The notes beneath the pieces were generated by a model. It searched no databases and was not told where the DNA came from. It was given only the letters and a program-made list of their open reading frames with translations. DNA of 64,000 nt from Ignelater luminosus (taxonomy: Eukaryota > Arthropoda > Insecta > Coleoptera > Elateridae). Position numbers and translations under genes: made by a program. Positions 50,425 to 62,069 of this stretch are shown one piece after another (within the stretch, counting starts at the first letter, position 1; the number at the start of each line of letters is the position of its first letter). The DNA is taken from NCBI GenBank assembly GCA_011009095.1, contig VTPC01000898.1:168153-232152 (forward strand), read 5' to 3'.

Positions 50425-52860
50425 AACTAGAATTTTACTTGTCGCTCTTTTATGTTACCCTCCTATAATAAAACAGCACTATCCGCTACTGAAAGCAGAA
50501 TATCGCTACATTAATATTTAGGGTAAGTAGTATTTAGTTGTTAACTACAGAGAAAAGACAAAGCCTTTATTTCTTGTATTATAGCTTGATAATTTGAATA
50601 CTATGGTATCGATTCTTGGCAATATTTTTCTCGTTAATTGCATATGTAGCGATACCCCTTTTGTGTTGCTTTGTAATTTCAGTTTACTGTTTAAAAAAGA
50701 ATACCGATACGTATGAAACTAGATTTTTAAGGAATCTTTTTGGTTAGAACAAAAATAAATTTAATCGTTTAATAGAAAGTAGTACGTTATAAAAACTCGT
50801 CGAGTATGCGAAAATGCAAAATTTAACTACGTACTACGTTATATTACAAAATCTGCTGCTCTTCGAAACTTAATCCTTCATACATTGAATCCTGTAATAT
50901 GCTCGTGTTCGTTGTATAACAATGAAATAGCTGATTCGATGTACATACTTGTCTGTTCATCATAGCTGCTAATACAACTCCTTATGTTAGGAGTTGGATC
51001 AAATTTTAATTCTGCAAGCTGGTAAAGTTAAATACCAATGATTAGGGAATTTAGTATTTGTAAACTGAAATAGTACTTAAGTTTATTAGTTGTTAACACG
51101 TTGCGTTGTACGTGTATCGCAAATCTCTTTAAGATCCTTTTTACATATTCGTAAACCTAACATCTAATTTAATTAATTAAAATTTAATTAAAATAGAATT
51201 ACCAAAAACAGCAAACCGTGGTTATTTCCTAAAAAGAAAATAAAAAGCGAAGATCATGTTTGCCTATTAAAATTCATTGTTTATTTTATTCATGTTGCAT
51301 TCATAATACAGAATCACACGTTCAAAGTTAGTACTACGTAACAATGCTCCAAAGGAATATTTATCTCAATTTACCACTCATGTTATATATCAAAGTTTGT
51401 ATCCTCTCTAAAGAAAGAAAACAAATATTCCATTGTTCATGATGTATGTCAGTAATGGCTCAGACATAAAAATGAAGGTGCATTAGGAAAATAATACCTA
51501 CTGTATATTTCTAAAGCCGCTTTTTAAAGCTAGTATTGAATTTTTTTACAGAATTTAATTTACTTAAACGATATAAAATAATGGTTCATAATTTTCATTT
51601 TAACTTTCCATTTAGTGCAACTAACGTAAATTAGACTACCTGAAAAAGAAAATTTCCTATTAATAATTAAGGACTTCGCTAAAAAGAATCAAATTAGAAA
51701 GGGTTATTATCATAAAATACTTGTCCTATTTTCAAAAGAAAGGGTAAATTTAAAAGTATCTTAGATACTGGTAATTCCCATAGGGCTTTTAAGTGTTTAA
51801 CACCTACTACTAAAAGTGTAATAAATATTGAAAGGTTTGATAATACATTTTCTATTTTATCGCTGCGCTATCTCGCGCTATAATCATAAACATAATAACA
51901 AAAGCAGTATTATAATAGGTAAACGCTTATAAATGCTAACCACGCCAACCAGAATGGTTTTATTAATATTTGGTTCATTAGCTTCTAGAAAGGGACCATT
52001 TGAACGCGCCACCCTGCAAAACTATTTTACTCGCTAAGGGCTCTGTAATATTTGAGCTATAACTAATGGTTTATATGGATCGGATTATCCAACAGTGTAG
52101 TTTGTTGGAAGACCGATAAAACCTAACCGCTGCTTCCAAAGCTTTCCGGCAAATGATTCATACGGACTTGTTGCTTTGACGTTTATCTTCCATTAAGTTT
52201 AAACAGATGCCGGAGTCGAACTATAATTCAGTCGGAATATAAAGACAATGAGAATGCGTGAATTCTAAAAAGTTTCGTTTGTTTCTGCGGATCCTTAAAA
52301 GGGGATCTGAATATTGGGGTGAAATCTTATTGTAAACAAACGATCCAGATAATTTATTAAATTGTGTATTTATAACAAACAGAAAAACTAATTTTTCAAA
52401 ATTCACAAAATAGAGAAACCAAATTATTTTCATTTGATTATAAAAATTAATAAAAGAAGAATTTACTGAGCTTTCAACCAGGATATGGAGTATCCGAAAA
52501 ATTTCATGCCTACCATTTTTGTCTCTAAACTGAATTGTGAGAATAACAAACACCGTTGTTTTTAATTGAATCTTTATAGTTACTCATTAAATAACATTTA
52601 ATCAGAGATACCTGGTGTATTTCTAGATTATATACGTTATTTCCCTGCATTTCTCATTTCAGTATCAGTTTCACAAAATATAACCTATTTCAAATAAAAT
52701 TACTATTTCATTATTTGGGTCGGCCTTGTTGGTAAGAGAAAAACAAACAAATTAGTGGCGCTACGCGCTTAGGACTGTGGTAGCAACACCCTGTGCAAAC
52801 TTTGCAGTTCTGCTCTTTTGGTGATGATATCACCAACGAAATATGCAACGTTGCTGCTAG
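50425..52860. other. AT-rich spacer
   Basis: No supported gene. At 51992-52016 the minus strand reads CAGGGTGGCGCGTTC, a possible DNA-transposon end, without a partner in view. Confidence 0.5.
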
Positions 52861-52866
52861 GAAATA

Positions 52867-54134
52867 CGAGGGTGGTCTGAAAAGTTTCCGACCTAACAAA
52901 GATACAAGACATTTTTTCTGAAAACTTTTTTTATTTTTCAACATAGTCTCCTTGTAACTCTACACACTTCTCTGTAACCCATCCAAATAGTACTCGGCAT
53001 TTTTCTCTGCAAAATAATTGTTCACGAAGGTGATTGCCTCTTCATTTAACGAAATCTTTGTCCTCCGAGCGCAATTTTTAAATGAGGGAACAAAAAGAAG
53101 TCGCTTGGGGCTAGATCTGGTGAGTAAGGCGGATGGTCAAGCAGTTCAAACCGTAATTCGTGGATTTTTGCCATGGCAACCGCTGAAGTGTGAGACGGTG
53201 CGTTGTCTTGGTGAAACAGGATTTTCTTTTTCTGCAAATGTGGCCGTTTTTTCGCAAGTTCTGCCTTCAGCTTGTCAAGTAATGATGCATAGTATGCTCC
53301 TGTAATGATTTTTTCTTTTTGAAGATAATAGATTAAAATAACTCCATGAATATCCCAAAAAACAGTCGCCATCACTTTCCCAGCCGAAAAAACAGTTTTT
53401 GCTTTTTTTGGAGCCGCTTCCCCCTTTGCAGTCCACTGTTTGGACTGTATTTTCGTTTCGGGCGTATAATGGTGTATCCAAGTTTCATCTATAGTAATTA
53501 ATCGGCGCCAAAACTCGGATTTATTTCGCTTAAAATGCGCCAAAAGAGCGTTGGAAATATTCATTCGAACACGTTTTTGGTCTAACGTGAGCAAACGCGG
53601 CACCCAACGCGCGGACAGCTTTCTCATGCCTAAATGTTGATTTAATATGTGACAAACACGTTCTTTTGACATGTTCATAACCTCTGCTATCTCTCTCACT
53701 CTCGGCGGTCGTCTAGCACCATTTGGTGAACTTTGGCGATGTTTTCGTCGGTAGTTGCAGTTTTTGGACGTCCCGAACGTTCATCGTCTCCCAAGCTCTT
53801 ATGGCCACATTTAAATTCAGCAGCCCAAAATTTCACTGTGGTAAATGATGGTGCAGAGTCCCCATACACAGAATCCAACTCATCTTTTATTTGCGAAGGC
53901 GTATTGCCTTTCAAAAACAAATATTTAATGACAGCTCGATACTCGATTTTGCCCATTTTCACAAAAATACTCACATCAACTCACTCAAACGACTGTTACA
54001 TAAAAACTGCGCGTCCAAAATGGCTGAAACGTTGGTGAGTAACTGTCAACAGATGAACAACAAAATTCAGTAGCTTTTATTTACGAGTGCTGCCATCTTC
54101 ACGTTGAGGTCGGAAACTTTTCAGACTACCCTCG
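52867..54134 (-). mobile_element. Mariner family A, copy 3 (inverted)
   Basis: A complete 1268-bp element in minus orientation between TA at 52865-52866 and 54135-54136. Both 28-bp termini are present, with one change in the transposase-proximal terminus (AGTCTG instead of GGTCTG read inward). It carries its own set of deletions, different from those of copies 1 and 2. Confidence 0.96.
52931..53956 (-). pseudogene. Mariner transposase pseudogene, family A copy 3
   Basis: Minus-strand DD34D transposase starting at 53956 (MGKIEYR; Asp2 of the other copies is Gly). Three deletions break it: 4 bp at about 53700, at the end of the first helix-turn-helix segment (LDDRR); 1 bp in an A run at about 53052, after GGQRF; and 19 bp at about 52970, between short TCTC direct repeats, removing part of the conserved RWEHRWEK tail. 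All three catalytic blocks (IDETW, FHQDNAPSHTS, SPDLAPSDFF) survive in one frame between the lesions. It is inactive. Confidence 0.95.
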
Positions 54135-54136
54135 TA

Positions 54137-57100
54137 CTTAAACCCAAGGCACATTGGCAGAAATGATTCTTGTAGCACTACTGCAATATCCCAAATGAGA
54201 TCAACATTCAACTAGAAATAACAAAAGAATATAACAGCTGATTAAAGTTTGTTTTTAATTCTTTTACTATGATCCTGTCATTGTTTTTTGTAAAGGATTA
54301 TTATTATCTATTATCACACAAGACAAAATGTCGTCGCTAAGGCGCCAATGCAAGAAATTTCTTCTTGCCACGTAAGAAAGTTTTATTGTTTACTCAAGAT
54401 TTTAATAACTTTAGTGATAGTCGGAACAGAAGATACAAAACCCAAGCAAACAAAGAAGTAAAGTTTGCACCAGACTGTTTATATTTTCTAAGACAGGTTC
54501 ATGAGTGGAAACTAAATTTGGTAATCTTCTTTTGTTTTTCTGTTATAAGCAAACTTACAGTTTCCCATTTTTAATGCTATCGTTTTCTTTAATGTAAACA
54601 TCATAGATTTGTATTTTACATAGAATAATTACCAGAGGGTACATCAACATATTTAAAACCTACCCGCCAGCGCCGCGCCGCCTATAAACTTTTTACCTGG
54701 AGGGAGAAACATTTAATCTTCATTAAATGCAAATTATAGTGGGCTTGGCATCCAACAGAAAGAAAATTTTATTTTTCGATAACATTCTGCAATATCAGTA
54801 GCACTTCTGATCTCAGCTACACACCGAACCGGATCAAAAAACTGTAATTTCTGTTGTAAAGAATAACAACAACGTTACAATCGGTAAAGGTTCTAGTTTA
54901 AACCTTATAATTCAGTTCTCCAATTTTGAATGGCAGTAAGGATAATTTTATTCACAACACAAACAAAGAAAGTTTCCAAAACAGAACTGACTTGTCTGTC
55001 AGGTCAGACGTTTATCCTTATGCCATGATACATTTGACATTCTATATATTTAAGGAATTCCAATCGCTTTATTTGTGAAAAGCATCGCTGTTAGCATCAG
55101 CATAAACAGTCATGAAAACAATTGTTGAAACAATAGCATAACTACAAGGTGCCAGAAATATCGCTAGCAATCTAATCGTAGCAATAACTTGCTAGGAGTA
55201 TGGGTATAGGATTTCCTTAGAAGTAAAGAAACAGAAAGCAAAGACAAGTTGTACAATAAAATGATTAGACCATGACGAAAGCAGAACAGGGAGCATGAAA
55301 AGTCAACATGTAAACCACGCCAAAAGCAAAATGATGAATCTCACTTTACACTTTGCAAAATTTGGAATTGTCAATTATCCAATTGTCCATTGTGCAATAC
55401 GATGTAAGTTTACCTTTGCGTTTTTGCTATAGACTTCTTGCAGTGTAATTTCTACTAAAGCTGCAAAACGAGAAATTGCAGTGTTTGGTGTAATAGACCT
55501 CCGGCCAAATGCACCAATATATCATCAACAGCGTAACCTAATAGTTTTTAAGTGGTTAAACCTAAAAGTTTTCCGGCTTTTCTCAATTTCCTGGCAGAGT
55601 TAATGCCAGATAGAATGCACTACGAACAGATCGTGGTTTAAGTACTTACCTCAAGTTTCTGTTAAAATTTTTCCAATAGTTGCATCAGTACAGATATGAT
55701 TTGTTACTAATTATAACTTTTCCAAAGTTATTGCGTTTTAAACAAAAATGAATACGTTCTTTATGAACTTCATCTTTAATTCCTCGAGTAAAATCAAAAT
55801 GATCTACCGCAGTCCTACCTCTAGTACCGTAAAATAAAAAAAAGCCCTGGATCCTTCAATCGTCAGCTCTTGCAACTTATACTACTGTATGTATACATTC
55901 CCTTAATAGTTGCAGTATTACTGTAAACCTAGTGAGGCTAATACAATATTGAAAGTTGGCTTCCTACTCATTTTCAGCAACATGGTGCTCAATTTCTTAA
56001 ACTCCACAGAATTGTATATTAAGTCATTATCATCTAATTATCTTAGAATGGATGATGCAGTTTTGGTAACCAAAACAGAAATTCTCAAACGTAATTAAAC
56101 AAGTCCGATAAGAAACAACTGCTTTATTTATTTTGCTTAAATAAATTTTGAAATCTGCTAATTAGTGTAGATTTGTCAAAATTAATTTACATAAATAGAT
56201 ACATAGAATATTATTTACAAAGCTCGCCGGAGCAGTTCCATATTTAAAGGTTAATCAATGATTATTATTTAATAATGGCTTTACATAAAATATTTGTTTT
56301 TATATATTTTCTAAAAACCACTTATTTGTGACCATGACGTCTTCAAACAAATTTGAAAAGCAGCCAAGTCTTATCATCGTTCAAGTTTTCCGCTACATGG
56401 AACAACCAATAAACGATGGATATCCTGAATAGACGAACCATACTTCTTACTTGCTCAACATTACTGATAACGAATAATACAGTATGGCAGGTCAACTATA
56501 TAATAACCAATTAAAAGTATAAAAATACTTGCATTGCGACTGCTAAGGGGTTGGGGAAACTCTGGCGGTGGCATCTAGTGGCCAACTGCGATTTATACGC
56601 CATCTGCTCTTGATAAGCAATGCAATCCACCCAAACGTTACTAGAGCAAATTCCCGTTACATTTATACACATGCCGTTTCCTACATCCCCTTCAAACCAT
56701 TAAACTGACCTATGCGCAACGGAGACGAGAGAACTAAAATGGAAGGATTGATTTCGCGAGACGGAGTAGGTTATAGGTATGAGACCGTCTACGATATACG
56801 CCTACTCAATTATTATGTTATTCTGCTTATATAGTAATTGGTTTTGATTTAGTGTATGGTTAGAAGTGAGCAATAGAAGAAAATTGCCACTTAATAGAAA
56901 ATTTGCGGTGTTTTAACAGGGAGACGTAGTTGATAGCGGATAATTTGTATATTTTATTTCATGAAAGGTTGTATGAATAAAAATAAATTGCGACGTGTTT
57001 TATTTTAATTAAATAGACATAACTAAAATGTTTTATATTTTATCAAATTAAATTTTGTACTACTCAATTCAATTATTAAGTTTTCATTGTCAATATCCAA

Positions 57101-57995
57101 TGTTGAAATCGACTAAGTAATTAAGAAACTTAGAGTACACCGGCTGCACTAGAACAAATTTGATATTGGCTATAAAAAATTTGTAACAGAAATGTAACAA
57201 TAAATTAACAACCAGCAGTAACTACATTATAACCTAGAGATGAAGAAATCGCTAATGCCAAATTCTAAGAAAATAAGAACTTTTAATTTAAAAAATACCC
57301 AACTAAATGAAGAAAAATTACAAAAAAAAACAATTTTGAATGCCTGGGTTAACCAAATTAAAAAATAGAAAAGACTCGAGATGGAATGAAAGAAATAACA
57401 AAGCAAAATAAACTAAAAGATGCATGGTGTGCCATACAAGGAAATAAATGATTTCATAAAGACAAAAGCTGCAGTCTCAAAAATTAGAAATAATTCACAA
57501 TATAATAGAAACCACTGAGACGTTATGTTCCAGATTCGCCTTGTGTCCTTTTATTTAAGGAATTTAGGTTTTTGCAAAATTTGCAATGTTCGCAGCATTA
57601 TAACATTAGCATTTTTAAAACAAAGAGGTTTGCCCGCATTTGTTATGGGCAAAAGGATTATTAACCAATTAACTGTTCAATTGAGTAAATAAACTTTTAT
57701 CCTTGTATACCATGCATTTAAAATTCGGACAAGTCTGAATACAACTTAAATTGCTTTATCCTTTTTTTTGGCGTATTTGTCTGTAATTTTGATAACTTCC
57801 TCATTTACTTATAATTAAAAAGTTTAGTAATCGTTGAGGTAGTTTTTGGTACCTTGTAATTTTGCGACTACTTAGCATGTCAGTGTTGCAAAATCTTTAA
57901 TCTTAATATTCAGGTGGTTATGCAAGATTATTTAGAGTCATAAATTATCCATTACATATCATTCTTTTATTTACTGTTTAAATTATTTTTTGCTT
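54137..57995. other. AT-rich spacer with two GC patches
   Basis: No gene recognised. A compact GC patch at 54660-54692 (GCCAGCGCCGCGCCGCC) runs into CTATAAAC, and a broader patch lies at 56540-56770. Both could be small promoter islands, but no downstream exon was found. Confidence 0.4.
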
Positions 57996-58114
57996 TTACA
58001 CAGAAAGGCGATATTAAAAAGTGCAACACTATAGAGCCATTTTAATTCTAGAAGTTGTCAGCAAGATAATACTAGAGAAGAGGCTAAAGCGGGTCTTGGA
58101 GGTAACACTTGTGG

Positions 58115-58169
58115 ATAATAACAACAACAACAACAACAATAATAATAATAATATAATAATAATAATAAG
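58115..58169 (+). repeat. Microsatellite (AAC)n(AAT)n
   Basis: Six to seven AAC units pass into AAT units, with one ATA interruption. It lies inside the LINE reading frame right after the RVLEVTL block, so it expanded within, or replaced, part of the reverse-transcriptase coding region. Confidence 0.95.
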
Positions 58170-58543
58170 AAACCTGATTCTCAGAGTGTGTCAATTATTA
58201 AAAAAAAAACAACTTTAGCTTACGATGGAAAACTGTGCTTGAGCTTATGTATTTAGAGGCAGTTTTTGATAGCGCACCTACAGGAGAGATATGGAAAACG
58301 TTGAAAGCTGGAGCGGCAAAAAGCATCTATGAAAACACAAGGAACATTTCTAGAACAGATATCCTACACAAATAGAGATGTTAGACAAGGAAGCGTGCTT
58401 ATTCCATTATTATTTACTGTTTTAATAGATAAAATAGCCAAGCAATGTACAATGTACAATAAGTATACGTTTTGGAAATGATACATGCAGACAAACATGT
58501 AGTAGTAACAAACACTACGACAAAACGACAAAAAACCTAAATA

Positions 58544-59013
58544 CACCGCTCAAAATTTGAAGTAGGACACTATAGTTCTTAGACAATGTAATTAAAAAGA
58601 GAATTTGTAACATTTCTAAATTGCTATGGCCTTCGTTAATGCACCTACATGAGTAATCAATAGTTTAATTGCAACAATTAGTTTTTCTTTTGTTCTATGC
58701 TGAAGAACTGCTATCTGCTGATATCGGTAACCAGTAGAGTTACTAAAGTGAAAACAGGTTTGGCTTATTCACCATCTACCATATATACACTTATTTAAAC
58801 ATATTCTATAGTTTCAAGTAAATATGATGCTTACAATAAACGATGTATGCAATTGCTTCATATGCATACATACAGGTTATCTAGCCAATAAGCCAATAAG
58901 AGAAAAAAAGCATTTGGTAGTTAACTAAATTATATAATAATATATTAGTACAAAATAATTTACTTGGTGTTGTGACTTTGTGAAGTGTCCCACATTAAAT
59001 TTCGAGCTGTGTC
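58544..59013. mobile_element. 470-bp TA-flanked MITE inside the LINE
   Basis: Imperfect terminal inverted repeats of about 29 bp: left end CACCGCTCAAAATTTGAAG and onward, right end reverse complement GACACAGCTCGAAATTTAAT and onward, both reaching GGACACT. It is flanked by TA at 58542-58543 and 59014-59015. Removing the element with one TA restores the LINE codons ATA-CGG-AAC-AAG-ATA-TTG-AAG in one frame, matching the expected IWNKILK block. The interior is non-coding. This is a Tc1/mariner-type non-autonomous element. Confidence 0.85.
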
Positions 59014-59856
59014 TACGGAACAAGATATTGAAGGTTATAAGATATAACATAAACAATGATTAAAAAGACAAAAATTTTGGTAGTCAGTAAAACAAAGTAA
59101 GAGATACTACACATAACATTGAATAATAAGAAAGTATGGCAAACAAAAAATTTTAAGTATCTAGGATAAGTAATAAGTGCACAAGAAGGAGGAGGATCAA
59201 TGAATAAATGCCACCGTAGGTGGCTGCCATTTAGAGAACTTAATCTCTCTATGGCTGGTGAGTTGGAAAATGGTTGGGTAACTCCTGTCGTGCACGCCAA
59301 CATGTCGGGCACCAAGCAGTCCGCACGCCCGCAGTCCACGGTGATGATGGTCTGGTGGCGAAGGTGGTGCAGGCCGGAAGCAGGTTCTCCATAATCCGCG
59401 CAGGTGATGGTGTCGATGACCCAGGTTGGATGGTGTACCCAAGGACGGCCAGCGAGCCGTCACACAGAGACGACGAGGAGTTCGACGCGACGGTTCTTTT
59501 CAGAACGATGTTGGAATTGTGTAATGAGAAGTGTGAGAGTGTGTATATGTTAGTGTAGTGGTGTGTGGTGTCTAGGTGAGTATAGTGTGCCGTGGAAGTG
59601 CAAAACTGTTCCGGCATTTGCCTTAACCACTGGGGAAACCACGGAAAACCCAGTGAGAACAGTGTGGTGGTTGGAATGGGTGTAGTGATTATTGGCGGGA
59701 ATTATTAGGCGGGACGGATTTGGCGGGAAATGGTTGGAGGGAACGGATTTGGCGGGAAGCGTGACGGATAGACGAAGAATTTCCGGGCGTCGTGGAGTAG
59801 GTACCTCGAGGAGCCCCGGGCTCGAGGGTTTGGGTAGGAATGGAATTTGGTAATCA

Positions 59857-59879
59857 CGGCCCGGTAGCTACCCGGGCCG
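59857..59879. repeat. Imperfect GC-rich palindrome
   Basis: CGGCCCGGTAGCTACC followed by CGGGCCG is a dyad centred on GTAGCTAC, with a single extra C on the right arm. It lies in the GC-rich insertion and is likely part of its structure. Confidence 0.75.
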
Positions 59880-60279
59880 ATCGGGTGAGGCTGAGATGTG
59901 TGGTGATGATGGCCGGGCCTACGCACCCCTACGCAGACGCCGGTTGGTGGTGGAGCGGCCGTTGATCCATCTACTGCATCTTGGGTATGATGGGGTTTGT
60001 GGCGGTCGCGGTCTTCAAGCCCCCTCAATTCCTGGAGACCGACGGTCGGTTGGGTTGATGCAGCGATGCGACCTCGAGTCGCCCCGTTGGTGGTGGATGT
60101 GGGCCAGGCCTGTGCCCCCCCAAACACAGACTCTGGAGGGTGGGTTGGCGGTAGCTCCCCAACTACCGCGTTTGTGGTTGAGCCCGTACTCTTCGTCACC
60201 GATGCGTCACCGCTCGCGCTGCAGACCGGGTCGACTGCCTCGCTTCGCACTCGAAGCCGGAATTTGACAAGAAGGAATA

Positions 60280-61574
60280 CGAGGGCGGTTCAGTAAGTAC
60301 CCGTGTTTGACGACAGAAGGCGTTCCTGAGAGAAGTTGGTGTTATCATCGTGTGCTGCCATCTATCAAACGACGGTATAACAAATTGCAGACTGATTGAT
60401 AGGTTAGTTTGGATTTGACAGCCATTTGAGTAAGACGTGTTTCGTGATTTTAGCTAAGATGGAAAAAGGGCAGTATCGTTAGGTAATTCGCTTTCTGTTT
60501 TTGGATGGGAAAAAATGCGAGGAGATAAAAGCAAAGTTGGATGCTGTTTATGGGGACACTTCGCCATCTATGACCACAGTTAAATATTGGTTCAACGAAT
60601 GTAAACGTGGGCGAACATCCGTTTTTGATGAGGAGCGACCAGGACGCCCGGCAGACGTGGTTATTGAGGAAATCATTTAAAAAGTCCACGACATGATTCT
60701 CGCTGATCGACGAACGAAAGTGCGTGAATTAGCAGAGGCCGTAGGTGTGTCGACCGGAACGGCAATTAATATTTTACACGATAAGTTGGCGATGAAAAAG
60801 TTGTCGGCGCGATGGGTGCCGCGATTGCTAACGGTGGACAACAAGCGGATGCGGCTGTTAACTTCGAAGCAGTGTTTGGAGCAATTTAAGCGAAATCCGA
60901 AGGAGTTTTTGCGTCGAGTTGTCACCGTTGATAAAACCTGGATTCATCATTACACACCAGAAACTAAGCAACAATCAAAACAATGGATTTCTCCCGGTGA
61001 ATCTGCTCCAAAGAAGGCGAAGATGGTTCCATCGGTCGGAAAGGTCATGGCGACGATATTTTGGGATGCGAACGGCGTCATCCTCATGGATTTTTTAGAA
61101 AAAGGAAGATCGATCACTGGACAATACTACAGTGAGTTATTAGACAGCTTCGACAAAAAATTGAAGGAGACACGGCCGCATTTGGCGAAAAAGAAGGTGC
61201 TGTTTCACCACGATAACGCACCAGCACATTCATCCGGAGTTGTCGCCGCCAAACTGCATGAATTGCGTAATGAATTGCTGCCGCACCCCCCCGTATTCAC
61301 CCGATCTGGCTCCCTGCGACTTTTTCTTGTTTCCTAACATGAAGAAATGGCTCGCGGGAAAAAAATTTAGCTCAAACGAGGAAGTCATCGCCGAGATAGA
61401 GGCGTATTTTGGAGAGTTCGACAAATCCTATTTTTTGGAGGGGTTAAAAAAATGGCAGGAACGTTGGGAGAAGTGTATATTTCTAAAAGGAGACTATGTT
61501 GAAAAATAAAAAAAAAATTTTTGAAAAAAATTGTGTCTTTATTTCTAACACGGGTACTTATTGAACCGCTCTCG
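60280..61574 (+). mobile_element. Mariner family B
   Basis: A 1295-bp element between TA at 60278-60279 and 61575-61576. Terminal inverted repeats of about 27 bp with two mismatches (left CGAGGGCGGTTCAGTAAG, right CGAGAGCGGTTCAATAAG read inward, both continuing into TACCCGTGTT). It is the innermost and youngest layer of the 58-62 kb nest. Confidence 0.95.
60459..61509 (+). pseudogene. Mariner transposase pseudogene, family B
   Basis: DD34D transposase from ATG 60459 (MEKGQYR), related to family A but clearly diverged. In-frame stops occur at codon 8 (60480-60482) and codon 74 (60678-60680). The helix-turn-helix region ends at INILHDKL, and WVPRLLT follows. The first catalytic block is VDKTWIHHYTPE, with the Asp kept but the adjacent Glu changed to Lys. 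The second is FHHDNAPAHSS. The third (SPDLAPCDFF) is displaced by a +1 change in a seven-C run at 61286-61292 within HPPY. The C terminus is GDYVEK at 61509. Not functional as it stands. Confidence 0.95.
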
Positions 61575-62069
61575 TAGAACCAGAAAAGAATGAAATAATT
61601 CCAAATGTCACCAAAATATATCAGTCTTTAAGCAAAAACCATTCTTGGAAAAAAAAGAAGAAATCAGCAGAGAGACTAAAACATGCTAAATCAAAGGTAT
61701 TTAATAGTATTGTACATAGCTGTAGACTCATGGGCATGAGGCGTATACCCTAAGTAATAGTGTGAAGAGCAAGATACAGAAAATTGATGTGCAATATCAA
61801 ATGATCTTATTAATAATAGCGTAATCCGTGGATGGTTGAATGTTAGTGCAGTAGAAAAGAGAATCGAACAGAGACAGTATGTGGTCTGGGCATTTAGGGC
61901 AAATAGGAGATAATAGACCAACAAAGACAATCTAAAAATGGGTCTAGATGAGAAGAAGAAGCAATGTAGACGTATTAGAACGCAGAATAGCGAAATAACT
62001 AAAATATTGTGTGAAAAAAAGTTAAACTGAAAGCAGACAGGATCCAAGACAGAAGACCGTACCAGGTGG

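Larger units (their letters stand above)
59209..61588. mobile_element. GC-rich element inserted in LINE, split by mariner B
   Basis: About 1.07 kb of strongly GC-rich, CpG-rich DNA (59209-60277, plus about 12 bp after the mariner) interrupts the LINE frame between GGGSMNK and IIPNVTK. AATGAA at 59199-59204 and again at 61589-61594 may be its target duplication. The minus strand contains GTGGTTTCCCCAGTGGTTAA followed by GGCAAATGCCGG. I recall similar motifs as repetitive in polyneopteran insects. GGATTTGGCGGGAA occurs twice (near 59712 and 59745). No recognisable protein domain; the long open frames on both strands reflect GC content. The class is unknown. Confidence 0.55.
58003..62060 (+). 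mobile_element. RTE-like LINE, 5' truncated, nested insertions
   Basis: Plus-strand reverse-transcriptase blocks appear in order around later insertions. GDIKKCN and RAILILEVVSKIILEKRLKR are at 58010-58100. LEAVFDSAPTGEIWKTLK is near 58253 and AKSIYENTRN near 58317. DVRQGSVLIPLLFTVLID begins at about 58378. The palm motif is at 58484-58495 (HADK instead of YADD). After a MITE come NKILK, then KKTKILVVSKTK and NFKYLG near 59140, with ISAQ following. After the second insertion come NVTKIYQSLSK at 61604, KEEISRETK, AVEKRIEQRQ near 61847 and the C-terminal GHLGQIGDNRPTKTI and KTEDRTRW. It is old and heavily mutated. The 5' end lies just upstream of the KKGD block, so the endonuclease part is missing. 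Confidence 0.85.

Noticed and set aside
51992-52016. CAGGGTGGCGCGTTC on the minus strand as an element end
   Set aside because: No partner terminus located within several kilobases.
6371-56811. Shared 14-mer ATATACGCCTACTC at about 6371 and 56798
   Set aside because: Several chance 14-mer matches are expected in a window this size; flanks do not match.
59705-60250. Long minus-strand open frame of 181 codons and overlapping plus-strand frames in the GC-rich insert
   Set aside because: Composition (Pro, Arg, Ser, His-rich) and open frames on both strands are expected from GC-rich DNA; no domain motif recognised.
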